Translations under genes and position numbers: made by a program
Origin: Oerskovia douganii
GTDB lineage: Bacteria > Actinomycetota > Actinomycetes > Actinomycetales > Cellulomonadaceae
DNA length: 39,410 nucleotides
Direction of reading: 5' to 3'
Assembly: GCF_015142735.1 (NCBI RefSeq)
Contig: NZ_JACSPN010000011.1
Location: 82,262-121,671, forward strand
The notes under the pieces: model-generated
What the model was told of the DNA's origin: nothing
What the model saw: only the letters and a program-made list of their open reading frames with translations
The model's database searches: none
Part shown: piece after piece, positions 31,326 to 39,408 of the stretch
How the letters are laid out: each line of letters begins with the position of its first letter
How positions within the stretch are numbered: the stretch's first letter is position 1

Positions 31326-32782
31326 GCGCCGCCGACATCCCGGTCGACGGCGCGGCGGCGGTCCCGGCTGCTCGCACCCGGGCGACGAACACCCAGTGGA
31401 TCTCCTGGGTCGCGCTGGCGATGATGACCACGAGCTCGGTCGCCAGCCTCCGTGCGGCACCGACCATGGCGGTCTACGGCCTGGCGTGCGTGTTCCTCTA
31501 CCTGCTGCCGGCGGTCGTCTTCCTGCTGCCCACGTCGCTGGTCTCGGCCGAGCTGGCGTCGGGCTGGACAGGCGGCATCTACAAGTGGGTCTCCGAGGGC
31601 ATCTCCAAGCCGATGGGCTTCCTCGCGGTGTGGTGCCAGTTCGCCATGACGATCTTCTACTACCCGAGCCTGCTCGGGTTCGTCGCGAGCACCCTCGCCT
31701 ACGTCATCAACCCCGCCCTCGCCAGCAGCGGGGTGTGGACGGCGGCCGTGATCATCGTCGTCTACTGGTCCGGAGTCTGGGTCTCGTCACGCGGCACCAA
31801 GGGCGTGGCCGGACTGGCGAGCGGTGGGCTCATCATCGGGACCCTGGTCCCCGGCGTCGTCCTCGTGACGCTCGGTGTCGTCTTCCTGGGGCAGGGGAAC
31901 GAGTCGGCCGCGCCCATGACCGCGGACAACCTGCTGCCCGCCTGGGCCGGGCTCTCGAGCCTCGTCCTCATCGTCAACAACTTCCTGTCCTACTCCGGCA
32001 TGGAGATGAACGCGGTCCACGTGTCGTCGCTGAAGGACCCCGCGAAGCAGTTCCCGAGGTCGATGTTCCTCGCGATGGGCATGGTGCTGGCGATCTTCAT
32101 CCTCCCCGCCCTGGCGATCAGCTGGATCGTGCCCGCCGAGGAGCTCTCGCTCACGGCCGGCGTGATGCAGGCCTTCGACGCCGTGTTCGCGAACTTCGGG
32201 TGGCAGTGGCTGACCCCGGTCGTGGGGATCATGCTGGTCACGGCCTCGCTCGGCGGCATGCTCACCTGGCTCGCCGGCCCGTCCAAGGGTCTGCTGCTCA
32301 TCTCGCGGCAGGAGGGGTACCTCCCGCCGTTCCTGCAGCGGCTCAACAAGAACGGTGTCCAGCAGAACATCCTGGTGGTGCAGGGGATCGTGACCACCGT
32401 GATCGGGCTCGCGTACGCGCTGATCCCCGACGTGTCGAGCGCGTACTGGATCTTCTCGGTCATCACGACGCAGGTGTACCTGATCATGTACCTGCTGATG
32501 TTCGTGGCCGCGATCAACCTGCGGCGGCGGCAGCCCGACCACCCGCGGGGCTTCCGGGCCCCGATGCTCGTCAGCCTGTGCGGCGTCGGCTTCGCGGCCT
32601 CCCTGGCCGCCCTGCTGGTCGGGTTCGTCCCGCCGTCGCAGTTCTCCTCGGGCAGCCCGCTGGTCTACTTCCTGGTCGTCGGCGGCGGAGCCCTGGGGCT
32701 GGGCCTGCTCGTACCGTTCCTGTTCTACCGGTTCCGCAAGCCGTCCTGGAAGCAGGCCGAGTCACCGGAGGTGGCCTCGTGA
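31322..32782 (+). CDS. APC-superfamily amino acid antiporter, GadC-like
   Basis: A 486-residue membrane protein with about 12 helices. It resembles the glutamate:GABA antiporter branch: helix 1 region VASLRAAPTMAVYGLACVFL, GGIYKWVSEGI, FLSYSGMEMNAVHV in helix 6, SLTAGVMQAFDAVF, the loop GPSKGLLLISRQEGYLPP, LNKNGVQQN, and FVPPSQFSSGSP near the end. E. coli GadC has equivalents of each. The C-terminal plug of GadC is missing, because the protein ends soon after the last helix. No glutamate decarboxylase is in the window, so the exchanged substrates are uncertain. The stop overlaps the next gene as GTGA. Confidence 0.8.
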   Translation: MSAADIPVDGAAAVPAARTRATNTQWISWVALAMMTTSSVASLRAAPTMAVYGLACVFLYLLPAVVFLLPTSLVSAELASGWTGGIYKWVSEGISKPMGFLAVWCQFAMTIFYYPSLLGFVASTLAYVINPALASSGVWTAAVIIVVYWSGVWVSSRGTKGVAGLASGGLIIGTLVPGVVLVTLGVVFLGQGNESAAPMTADNLLPAWAGLSSLVLIVNNFLSYSGMEMNAVHVSSLKDPAKQFPRSMFLAMGMVLAIFILPALAISWIVPAEELSLTAGVMQAFDAVFANFGWQWLTPVVGIMLVTASLGGMLTWLAGPSKGLLLISRQEGYLPPFLQRLNKNGVQQNILVVQGIVTTVIGLAYALIPDVSSAYWIFSVITTQVYLIMYLLMFVAAINLRRRQPDHPRGFRAPMLVSLCGVGFAASLAALLVGFVPPSQFSSGSPLVYFLVVGGGALGLGLLVPFLFYRFRKPSWKQAESPEVAS

Positions 32783-33225
32783 GCACGCCGGTGGAGAACC
32801 AGCCGCGACGCGAACGACGGTGGATCTACCTCGGCGCGTGCGTGGTCCTCGCGGCGATGGTGCTGTGGGCGGTCCTCGCGTTCGGCACCGCCCGGGAGAC
32901 GGCGCGGGCCTCGGAGAAGGTGGACGAGCTGATCGCCGCGCTCGAGGAGCTCGGTGCTCGCACCCCCGACAAGGACCAGGTGGTGCGCGTCCTCGGTGAC
33001 GACGGGGGCGCCACCTGCACCGACCCGAACGAGGCTCTCAGCCGGGCCACCCTGCTCGCCCAGCTCGCGAACGGGGCCGGCGGCCCCGGGTCCCGCCCGG
33101 TCATCGCCGACAGCCGCGTCGTCCAGGGTCAGCTGCTCATCATCGAGATCTACTGCCCCGACGAGCTGGCCGACTTCCAGGAGTTCGTCGACGGCCTCAA
33201 GACCGACGACGTGGCGGGGACCTGA
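32779..33225 (+). CDS. Membrane-anchored hypothetical protein coupled to the permease
   Basis: A 148-residue protein with a basic N-terminus (PRRERR), a single membrane helix (about 15-36, WIYLGACVVLAAMVLWAVLAF), a coiled-coil-like helix (about 40-60, RASEKVDELIAALEELGAR) and an extracytoplasmic domain with two Cys (ATCTDP, EIYCPDE) that could form a disulfide. I do not recognise the family. The GTG start overlaps the permease stop by 4 nt, which suggests an accessory role in transport. Confidence 0.7.
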   Translation: MSTPVENQPRRERRWIYLGACVVLAAMVLWAVLAFGTARETARASEKVDELIAALEELGARTPDKDQVVRVLGDDGGATCTDPNEALSRATLLAQLANGAGGPGSRPVIADSRVVQGQLLIIEIYCPDELADFQEFVDGLKTDDVAGT

Positions 33226-33413
33226 CCCGCGACCGGTGCGACGTCGGCCTTGTCGCCCGCACCTGGTCGTTCGCCGCCCCCTGGCGACCGGTCAGCCGCC
33301 CGTCGAGACCTGTCGGCCCCGGACCGTTCTCCGCCACCCCGTCTCCTGCGCACGTTCGCCGTGTCACCGAGCGCTCCACCGGGAACGCTCGTCGAGCACA
33401 CGGGGAGACGGAC

Positions 33414-33789
33414 ATGAGACGGCGCACGAAGATCTTCTGGGGGGTCACGGGCGGCGTCGCGGCGCTGGGCCGTGGCGGGGGTCGGCGCCCTGGCCTCCGC
33501 GAACCGCCCGCTGCCGCGGGAACAGGTCGACCAGGCCATCGAGCGGCGGCTGCGTGACGCCGTCGACGAGGAACCGACGCTGTCCAGCGCGCTCCTGACC
33601 GTGTACTCGGCCCCGGACGACCGGCTCGTGCAGTACGCGGTCGGCACCGAGCGTGCGGGCAGCGACGTCCCCGCCCGGGTCGACAGCCCGTACCACTCGG
33701 CGAGCGTGGGCAAGACGCTGCTCGCGACCGTCTACGGCCAGCTCCTGTCGCACACCTCCGGCGCCGCCGACTACGTCGAGGGCCCCGTG
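33414..33789 (+). pseudogene. Decayed serine beta-lactamase/D-Ala-D-Ala carboxypeptidase-like gene
   Basis: ATG at 33414, with GGGGAG 6 nt upstream, opens a signal-peptide-like sequence MRRRTKIFWGVTGGVAAL. The frame then shifts near 33462-33472, and the hydrophobic stretch resumes as AVAGVGALASANRPLP. The active-site SVGK (SxxK) follows. It is joined within about 10 residues to LLSHTSGAADYVEGPV, although about 40-50 residues normally separate these motifs in this family. The homologous sequence stops there: the YxN and KTG motifs are missing. A frameshift, an internal deletion and a 3' truncation together mark a pseudogene, so a single base-call error would not explain it. Confidence 0.75.
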
Positions 33790-33840
33790 ACCTGGGACGG
33801 TCAGCCTGCCGGGCGGCCGGGTCAGGTGGCCCCCGGCCCG

Positions 33841-33900
33841 ACGACGCCGCCCCGGGGACGACGACGCCGCACCCCGGCCGTCGGGCGGGGGGGGCGTCGT
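33841..33900. terminator. Possible GC-rich hairpin at the 3' end of the CNNM gene
   Basis: ACGACGCC (33841-33848) pairs with GGCGTCGT (33893-33900), and C and G runs inside the arms could extend the stem. It contains an 8-G run (33887-33894). It lies about 48 nt beyond the CNNM stop on the minus strand. Confidence 0.35.
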
Positions 33901-33947
33901 GGTCAGTCCGGCCCCCGCCCGCGACTCGCGAGCGGGCACGCCGCAGG

Positions 33948-34961
33948 TCAGGCCGGGACGGCCTCCCGCGGGAAGAGCCGTGCCATGACGTCCGAGAGGG
34001 CGATGACGCCGGCGACCGAGGCGCCGTCGGTCACGACGGCGAGGTGGTTGCGGGTCTCGCGCATCTGGGCGAGGGCCGCGTAGACGGGGACGGACCGTTC
34101 GAGGGTGAACGGGGGACGCATGAGGTCGGCCGCAGGGCGGTCGCCGTCCACGTCGAGGGTGTCGCGCACGTGCACGACCCCCGCGACGGTCTCCTCGTCG
34201 CCGAGCAGGATGCGCAGGTGCCCCGACGAGCGCGTGGCCTCCTGGACGTCGTCGACCGTGGCGTCGAGTGGGACCTTGGTGGGCCGACCCCGGCCCGTGA
34301 GCAGGTCGCCCACGGTGAGGGTCTGCAGGTCCAGCGCGCCGGACAGCTGCGCGAAGTACGACGGGTCGAGGGCGCCCACGTTGGCCGAGTGCTCGACGAG
34401 GTGGCGCAGGTCGTCGGCGCTCTGCCCGGAGGCCACCTGACCGGTGGGCTCGACGCCCACCTTGGTCAGGCACCAGTTGGCCATGTTGTTGAGCCCGGTC
34501 AGCAGAGGACGGGTCAGCCACATGAAGCCGCGCATCGGGATCGCCAGCAGGGTGGCCGACGTCTCGGGGTGGGCGATGGCCCACGACTTGGGTGCCATCT
34601 CGCCGACGACCAGGTGCAGGAACGTCACGATGATCAGCGCGAGGACGAACCCGGCGGCGTCCGCGACCCACAGGGGTGCGCCCCACGCCTCGAACGCGGG
34701 CGTGAGCCAGTGGTGGACGGCGGGCTTGGTGATGGCACCGAGCGCCAGGGTGCAGGCCGTGATGCCGAGCTGCGACCCGGCGAGCAGGACCGTCAGCTCG
34801 GTCGAGCTGCGCAGCGCCGCGCGGGCCGAACGGCTGTTCGGGGCGGCGTCCTCGAGACGGTGCCGCTTGGCGGCGAGCAGCGCGAACTCGACGGCGACGA
34901 AGAACGCGCTGAGCGCGATGATGACGACGGTGATGGTCACGACGACCCAGGGGTTGCTCAT
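33948..34961 (-). CDS. CNNM/CBS-pair membrane protein (hemolysin-C family), second copy
   Basis: A 337-residue protein of the CNNM (DUF21) family linked to Mg2+ or other divalent-cation transport. Three or four membrane helices (about 1-150) include FFVAVEFALLAAKRHRLED, SQLGITACTLALG and VVGEMAPKSWAIAHPE. Two CBS domains follow, but this copy ends after them and lacks the C-terminal CorC_HlyC domain. Its ATG overlaps the stop of the longer paralogue as ATGA. A short form paired with a long form is common in actinobacteria, where the two may form a complex. Confidence 0.88.
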   Translation of the reverse strand: MSNPWVVVTITVVIIALSAFFVAVEFALLAAKRHRLEDAAPNSRSARAALRSSTELTVLLAGSQLGITACTLALGAITKPAVHHWLTPAFEAWGAPLWVADAAGFVLALIIVTFLHLVVGEMAPKSWAIAHPETSATLLAIPMRGFMWLTRPLLTGLNNMANWCLTKVGVEPTGQVASGQSADDLRHLVEHSANVGALDPSYFAQLSGALDLQTLTVGDLLTGRGRPTKVPLDATVDDVQEATRSSGHLRILLGDEETVAGVVHVRDTLDVDGDRPAADLMRPPFTLERSVPVYAALAQMRETRNHLAVVTDGASVAGVIALSDVMARLFPREAVPA

Positions 34962-36382
34962 CGGTCGCCCTCCTCGGTCTCGGGTGCCGCGTCGGGCGCG
35001 GTGTCGGGTACAGGCAGCGGCCGGTCGTCCGTCGGGAACGTCACACGGACGAGGGACGGCACGTGGCGCTCGACCTCGATCACGTCCACGCGCATCCAGG
35101 CGGGCTCCGGCTCGGCGGCGAGGGCCAGGTCGGCGGGGTCGAGCGGGAGCTCGACCACGACGCCCTCGCCGGGCTCGAGCAGCGAACCGTGCTGGTCGAT
35201 GACCAGGCCGGCGATCGTCTCGTAGTCGCCGCGCGGCAGGTCGCGGCCGATCGCGCGCTCGACCTCGTCGATGTGGGTGTCCCCGGGCATGACCCAGACC
35301 CCGTCGTCGTCGCGCGGGGCGATCGTGGGCGTCGCGGGGTCGTGCTCGTCGGTGATCTCCCCGACGAGCTCCTCGGCCAGGTCCTCGGCCGTCAGGACGC
35401 CCGCGAACCCGCCGTACTCGTCGATCACGCACGCGAGCTGGTTGCGGGTCTCGGTGAGCTCGCTCAGCGCGTCGGGCAGGCTCATCGCGGTCGGGATCAC
35501 GACCACGGGGCGCATGAAGTCCTGGGCGCGGACGGTGTCGTCGTGGGCCGAGGCCAGGACGTCCACGAGGTGGACGACGCCCACGACCTGGTCGTCGTCG
35601 GTGAGCACCGGGTAGCGCGAGTGTCCGGCGGCCATGCGCGCCCGCACCTGCGCGAGGGTGTCGTCGGCGTGCACGACGTCGACGTGGGCCCGCGGGATCA
35701 TGGCGTGCTCGACGTCGCGCTCGGGGAAGTCGAGGATGCGGTCCAGGAGCACCGAGAGCTCGGCGGGCAGGTCGCCGCTCTGGCGGGAGTCGGCCACGAT
35801 GTGCTCGAGGTCGCGCGCCGTCGCCGAGTGCTCGACGTCGTGGACGGGCTCGATCCGCAGCGCCTTGAGGAGAAGGTTCGAGGCCTGGTCGAAGATCTTG
35901 ATGAGCCAGCCGAACACGGCGAGGTAGATGGTCGTCGACCGGGCGAGCCACAGGGCGACGGGCTCGGGCCGGGCGATCGCGAGGTTCTTGGGGAACAGCT
36001 CCCCGAAGATCATCTGGATGAACGTCGAGAACACCAGCGCCAGGACGGTGCCCACCGCGATGCCCACGCCGGTCGGGACCCCGACGCCCCCCATGGCCTC
36101 ACCCAGGGACTCGCCGACGAGCGGCTCGGCGACGTAGCCGACGAGAAGGCCCGTCACGGTGATGCCCAGCTGGGCGCCCGAGAGCATGAAGGACGTGCGC
36201 TTGGTGACGGCCAGGGCGCGCTGCGCCCCCGCGTCCCCGGTGCTCGCGCGCGCGCTCAACCGTGACCGGTCGACGGCCATGTACGCGAACTCCTGGGCGA
36301 CGAAGTAGCCGGTCACGGCGGTGATCGCCACGATCACGACGACGCCGAGCAGCAGTGTCAGCACCCACATCAGAACCTGCAC
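34958..36382 (-). CDS. CNNM/CBS/CorC-domain membrane protein (hemolysin-C family)
   Basis: A 474-residue protein with a CNNM membrane domain (GYFVAQEFAYMAVDRSRL, GAQLGITVTGLLVGY, MIFGELFPKNLAIARP), two CBS domains (MIPRAHVDVVHADDTL; FMRPVVVIPTAMSLPDAL, ending CVIDEYGGFAGVLTAEDL) and a CorC_HlyC domain (VWVMPGDTHIDEVERAIGRDLP). Members are implicated in Mg2+/Co2+ handling, and CBS domains usually bind adenine nucleotides. The GTG at 36382 is the outermost start. The ATG at 36370 is an alternative with GAGGGGG 11 nt upstream and would shorten the protein by four residues. It is first in a two-gene operon. Confidence 0.9.
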   Translation of the reverse strand: MQVLMWVLTLLLGVVVIVAITAVTGYFVAQEFAYMAVDRSRLSARASTGDAGAQRALAVTKRTSFMLSGAQLGITVTGLLVGYVAEPLVGESLGEAMGGVGVPTGVGIAVGTVLALVFSTFIQMIFGELFPKNLAIARPEPVALWLARSTTIYLAVFGWLIKIFDQASNLLLKALRIEPVHDVEHSATARDLEHIVADSRQSGDLPAELSVLLDRILDFPERDVEHAMIPRAHVDVVHADDTLAQVRARMAAGHSRYPVLTDDDQVVGVVHLVDVLASAHDDTVRAQDFMRPVVVIPTAMSLPDALSELTETRNQLACVIDEYGGFAGVLTAEDLAEELVGEITDEHDPATPTIAPRDDDGVWVMPGDTHIDEVERAIGRDLPRGDYETIAGLVIDQHGSLLEPGEGVVVELPLDPADLALAAEPEPAWMRVDVIEVERHVPSLVRVTFPTDDRPLPVPDTAPDAAPETEEGDR

Positions 36383-36639
36383 CCCCTCGTCGCAGCATCG
36401 GTGGCCGGCACAAGGGGGTTCGTACTGTCTGCGTCCATGTCTCTCTCAGATCGCGGGTAGATTCCGTCAGGTCAACGCGGAAGCGCGCCCGTGCGTTCCC
36501 GGATTCCCGCACGAATTTCTTCCCGCGCTCGGCGCGCGCGCCGAGGCCGTGCGGGGCCCCCGCGCACCTGTGCCGCGCCCGCGCCCCCCGGCACCACCGT
36601 GCCGTGCCCCCCGGGACGCTCACGTCGCCAGGCCCGACG

Positions 36640-36645
36640 TACGCT
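36640..36645 (+). promoter_or_regulatory. -10 element TACGCT for the AlkD-like gene
   Basis: TACGCT predicts transcription from about 36652, leaving a 26-nt leader with a GAGGAG ribosome binding site before the ATG at 36678. Confidence 0.45.
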
Positions 36646-36677
36646 GGTGCGAGCACCGAACGATCGAGGAGACCGGC

Positions 36678-37364
36678 ATGGCGACGACCACCGCAGCCCA
36701 GGCGACCGTCGACGACGTGCTGGCCGAGCTCGAGGCTCTGGAGGACCCCAGGATCCGCGCGGTCAACGAACGCCACGGGGACGACCACGGCGTCAACCTC
36801 ACGAGGCTGCGTGCGGTCGCCAAGAGCCTCAAGACCCAGCACGACCTCGCGCGCGGCCTCTGGGAGACGGGGGACACCGCGGCCCGCCTCGTCGCGGTCC
36901 TGGTCTGCCGGCCCAAGGCCTGGTCGGTCGCCGAGCTCGACGCCATGCTGCGCGACGCTCGCGTGCCCAAGGTCCACGGGTGGCTCGTGAGCTACGTCGT
37001 CACGAGGAGCCCGCACGTCGAGGAGCTGCGCACCGCGTGGTTTGCCGACCCCGACCCGGTCGTCGCGAGCGCCGGGTGGGCGCTGACGACCGACCGTGTC
37101 GCGAAGTCCCCCGACGGGCTCGACCTGCCCGGCCTCCTCGACCGGGTCGAGGCCGACATGAAGGACGCCCCCGAGCGCCTGCAGTGGGCCATGAACGAGT
37201 GCCTCGCCGCCATCGGCATCCACCACCCGGGGCTCCGTGCCCGGGCGGTGAGCATCGGTGAGCGGCTCGAGGTCCTCAAGGACTACCCGACGCCCCCGGG
37301 TTGCACGTCGCCCTTCGCGCCCGCCTGGATCGCGGAGATCGTCCGGCGCAGCGACTCGGCGTAG
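36678..37364 (+). CDS. DNA alkylation repair (AlkD-like, HEAT-type) protein
   Basis: A 228-residue all-helical protein similar to the DNA alkylation repair family. These are HEAT-like glycosylases that remove bulky alkylpurines without base flipping. The conserved core is VNLTRLRAVAKSLKTQHDLA, LWETGDTAARLVAVLV and LRTAWFADPDPVVASAGWAL. Active members need an Asp/Trp/Arg set in the concave face; I cannot confirm it by eye, so activity is uncertain. The ATG has GAGGAG 7 nt upstream. It is convergent with a small zinc-ribbon-like gene. Confidence 0.7.
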   Translation: MATTTAAQATVDDVLAELEALEDPRIRAVNERHGDDHGVNLTRLRAVAKSLKTQHDLARGLWETGDTAARLVAVLVCRPKAWSVAELDAMLRDARVPKVHGWLVSYVVTRSPHVEELRTAWFADPDPVVASAGWALTTDRVAKSPDGLDLPGLLDRVEADMKDAPERLQWAMNECLAAIGIHHPGLRARAVSIGERLEVLKDYPTPPGCTSPFAPAWIAEIVRRSDSA

Positions 37365-37383
37365 CGGCCGCCCGGGCGGCCGC
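37364..37383. terminator. 20-bp perfect palindrome between convergent genes
   Basis: GCGGCCGCCCGGGCGGCCGC is an exact palindrome that folds as an 8-bp stem around CCGG. It overlaps the last base of the AlkD-like stop and ends 4 nt before the stop of the small gene. It is probably a compact two-way terminator. Confidence 0.65.
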
Positions 37384-37386
37384 GCG

Positions 37387-37527
37387 TCAACCCCCCAGAC
37401 CGCCCAGCGGCCCCGCGGGCACGGTGTTGCGCTCGCGGCCGCACCGGGTGCACACGACGTACTGCGAGTCCTCGACGTACCGCTTCTGCCACCGGTGCCA
37501 GCCCACCGTGCAGCGCACGTCCTTCAT
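37387..37527 (-). CDS. 46-residue zinc-ribbon-like protein
   Basis: A very short gene with an excellent GAGGAGG ribosome binding site 6 nt before its ATG. Residues CTVGWHRW near the start and CTRCGRER near 26-33 give a Cys, His, Cys, Cys set that could bind one zinc, like small DUF1660-type proteins. The C-terminus is Gly-rich. No function is known. It is convergent with the AlkD-like gene and lies in the same direction as the sialidase downstream of it. Confidence 0.65.
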   Translation of the reverse strand: MKDVRCTVGWHRWQKRYVEDSQYVVCTRCGRERNTVPAGPLGGLGG

Positions 37528-37661
37528 GACGCACCTCCTCGACGGCGGGCGACGCCATCCGTCGCGCGGCGCCACCCACCACGCTAGTCGCGCCGCCGTC
37601 GTCGGCACAGGGGGACCGGCGGAAAGGGTCCCGCGCGCTGCGGTGGCCCAGGGGGCCTGCG

Positions 37662-37722
37662 GCCCGGCCCGACGGCGTGCGAGACCTCCCGGTCGAGGGT
37701 TCCGCACGCCGTCGGGCCGGGC
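37662..37722 (-). terminator. Long hairpin terminator of the sialidase gene
   Basis: A 20-bp perfect stem (37662-37681 with 37703-37722) with a 21-nt loop that can form a small inner stem. It begins 9 nt after the sialidase stop on the minus strand. Confidence 0.75.
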
Positions 37723-37730
37723 CGGCGGGC

Positions 37731-39320
37731 CTAGGCGACCGGCACGACCTCCCCGGTCACGGTGTCCGCGCGGAACGCCCGCTCGAAGCGGACGTCCCCC
37801 GCCTGGACCACGCACTCGACGCGTGCCTCGCCGCGCGCCACGTCGGCCGCGGTCACGGTGTAGGTCGGGGTGAAGAAGAGGGTGGCTTCGCCGGGGGCGA
37901 GGCGTACGGCGGGGAAGTCCCCGGGGACGTCGCCGTCGAGGTTCCCGCCCAGCGCGGCGGTGACGGGCCCCGGGCCACGGTGCCGGAACCGACCGGTGAA
38001 CGCGAGGATGTCGCCCGCGCGCAGCCCTGGTGCGGCGGGGCCGTAGTTGACGTCCTGGGCCTCGCGCGTGCCGAGGACCTGGTCGCCGTCGTAGCCCTGC
38101 CCGATCTCCTTCCAGGTGTGCACGCCCCAGTCCCCGCCTTCGGCCGGGACGACGTGCGACGCGCCCACGCTGACCCACTGCGCGGGTCGACCCGGCGTGA
38201 TCGAGCGCAGCACCATGGTGAAGGCGCCGCCGTCGTCGTCGGCGAACGCCTCGACGGCCTGCGTGAGCTCCGCGGGCGAGAGCGCCTCGGCCCCGACCCG
38301 TGCGAAGACGATCTCGCGGTACCCGTCGCGCTCGTAGAGCACCCCGAGCGAGCCGTCGGCGAGGACCGCTGCGGTCGAGTACGCGCTCGAGCCCGCGCAG
38401 AGCGTCAGCGCAGGCCGCCAGGTCGCGCCCTCGTCGTACGACACGCTGAGGACGGTGTTGCGGCGCAGGTCGGCGTCGCGGTTGTTGGTCACCAGCAGGG
38501 GCGCGGTCGCGTCGGTCACGGCCCCGAGCCGCAGGATGCTCCCGTTGTCGCTCGGGTCGGGCAGGTCCGGCGCCGGTGTCAGCGGCCCGTAGGTGCGGCC
38601 GCCGTCGGTCGAGACGGCCTGGACCCGGCAGCCCTGCGCGCGCGAGCTCAGGAGCACGCGCCCGTCGTGCAGCTCGACGACCTTGTTCTCGTTGGCCCCG
38701 GGGCCCGTGGGCTCGCCCAGCGTCCAGGTCTCGCCGTGGTCGTCGGAGTACGCGGACGCGGCGCGGATCTCCCCGCCGAGGAGCAGGACCATCTGCTGGA
38801 GCAGGCGGCCCGCGTACGGGCCGGTCTCGAGCTGGATCCCGGTGCCGGCCGCGGCGAACAGCCCCGTGACGCCCTGCGGCTTGAGCGAGGCCGTCACCCG
38901 ACGGTGGGTCCAGGTCAGGCCGTCGTCGTCGGAGAAGGACAGGTCGACGTGCTGGACGTCGTCCTCGGGCTCGAGCCCCTCGACGGCCTCGAAGAACCCC
39001 GCGTGGGTCCCCGCCGCGTGGAAGCAGAAGATGCGCCCCGTGATGCGGTCGACGAGCAGGCTGGGGTCGCCGAAGCCCTGGAGCCCTGTGCCGACGCGCA
39101 CGTCCTGCTGGGGCTCCCAGGTGCGGCCGTGGTCGAGGCTGCGCCGGACCAGCAGGTCGATCGTGTTCGGCAGGTCGTCGAGGTTGGGGCGCCCGTCGTA
39201 GGCCGCGAGGACGGTGCCGCGCGTCGAGACGGCGAGGGCGGGGATGCGGTACTGGCGGTGGCCGCCGACGCCGCGAGCGGCCAGCACCTGATGGGTGAGT
39301 TCGTGGGGGTTCGTGCGCAT
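37731..39320 (-). CDS. Sialidase / exo-alpha-sialidase (GH33-like), no signal peptide
   Basis: A 529-residue six-bladed propeller enzyme expected to release terminal sialic acid or a related sugar. YRIPAL (24-29) carries the first Arg of the triad at 25; Arg227 and Arg281 are candidates for the others. Asp42 (YDGR) fits the acid/base. Glu211 (ANENKVVEL) and Tyr314 fit the nucleophile pair. Asp boxes lie at 61-68, 130-137, 192-199, 237-244 and 294-301 (SxDxGxTW type). A beta-rich domain of about 140 residues, related to neither lectin nor LamG as far as I can see, ends the protein. There is no signal peptide or anchor, so it seems intracellular. The ATG at 39320 follows the end of another gene by a few bases. 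Confidence 0.85.
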   Translation of the reverse strand: MRTNPHELTHQVLAARGVGGHRQYRIPALAVSTRGTVLAAYDGRPNLDDLPNTIDLLVRRSLDHGRTWEPQQDVRVGTGLQGFGDPSLLVDRITGRIFCFHAAGTHAGFFEAVEGLEPEDDVQHVDLSFSDDDGLTWTHRRVTASLKPQGVTGLFAAAGTGIQLETGPYAGRLLQQMVLLLGGEIRAASAYSDDHGETWTLGEPTGPGANENKVVELHDGRVLLSSRAQGCRVQAVSTDGGRTYGPLTPAPDLPDPSDNGSILRLGAVTDATAPLLVTNNRDADLRRNTVLSVSYDEGATWRPALTLCAGSSAYSTAAVLADGSLGVLYERDGYREIVFARVGAEALSPAELTQAVEAFADDDGGAFTMVLRSITPGRPAQWVSVGASHVVPAEGGDWGVHTWKEIGQGYDGDQVLGTREAQDVNYGPAAPGLRAGDILAFTGRFRHRGPGPVTAALGGNLDGDVPGDFPAVRLAPGEATLFFTPTYTVTAADVARGEARVECVVQAGDVRFERAFRADTVTGEVVPVA

Positions 39321-39323
39321 CCT

Positions 39324-39408
39324 CTAGAAGTACCCCGCCCGACGCGTACTGCGGGTAGTCCATCTCGAAGTCGAGCTTCTCGAACGGCGTCGGGTCCTTG
39401 CGCACGTC
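39324..39408 (-). CDS. 3' end of an unidentified gene, cut by the window edge
   Basis: About 25 codons ending almost entirely in G or C (DVRKDPTPFEKLDFEMDYPQ, then YASGG) run in from the right edge. In that frame there is no stop for about 670 codons and the codon pattern collapses after 39337. One base fewer in the G run (39333-39336) would give the end GGYF followed by TAG at 39324-39326. The protein family is not recognisable from this fragment. It is probably in an operon with the sialidase. Confidence 0.5.
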   Translation of the reverse strand, partial: TCARTRRRSRSSTSRWTTRSTRRAGYF

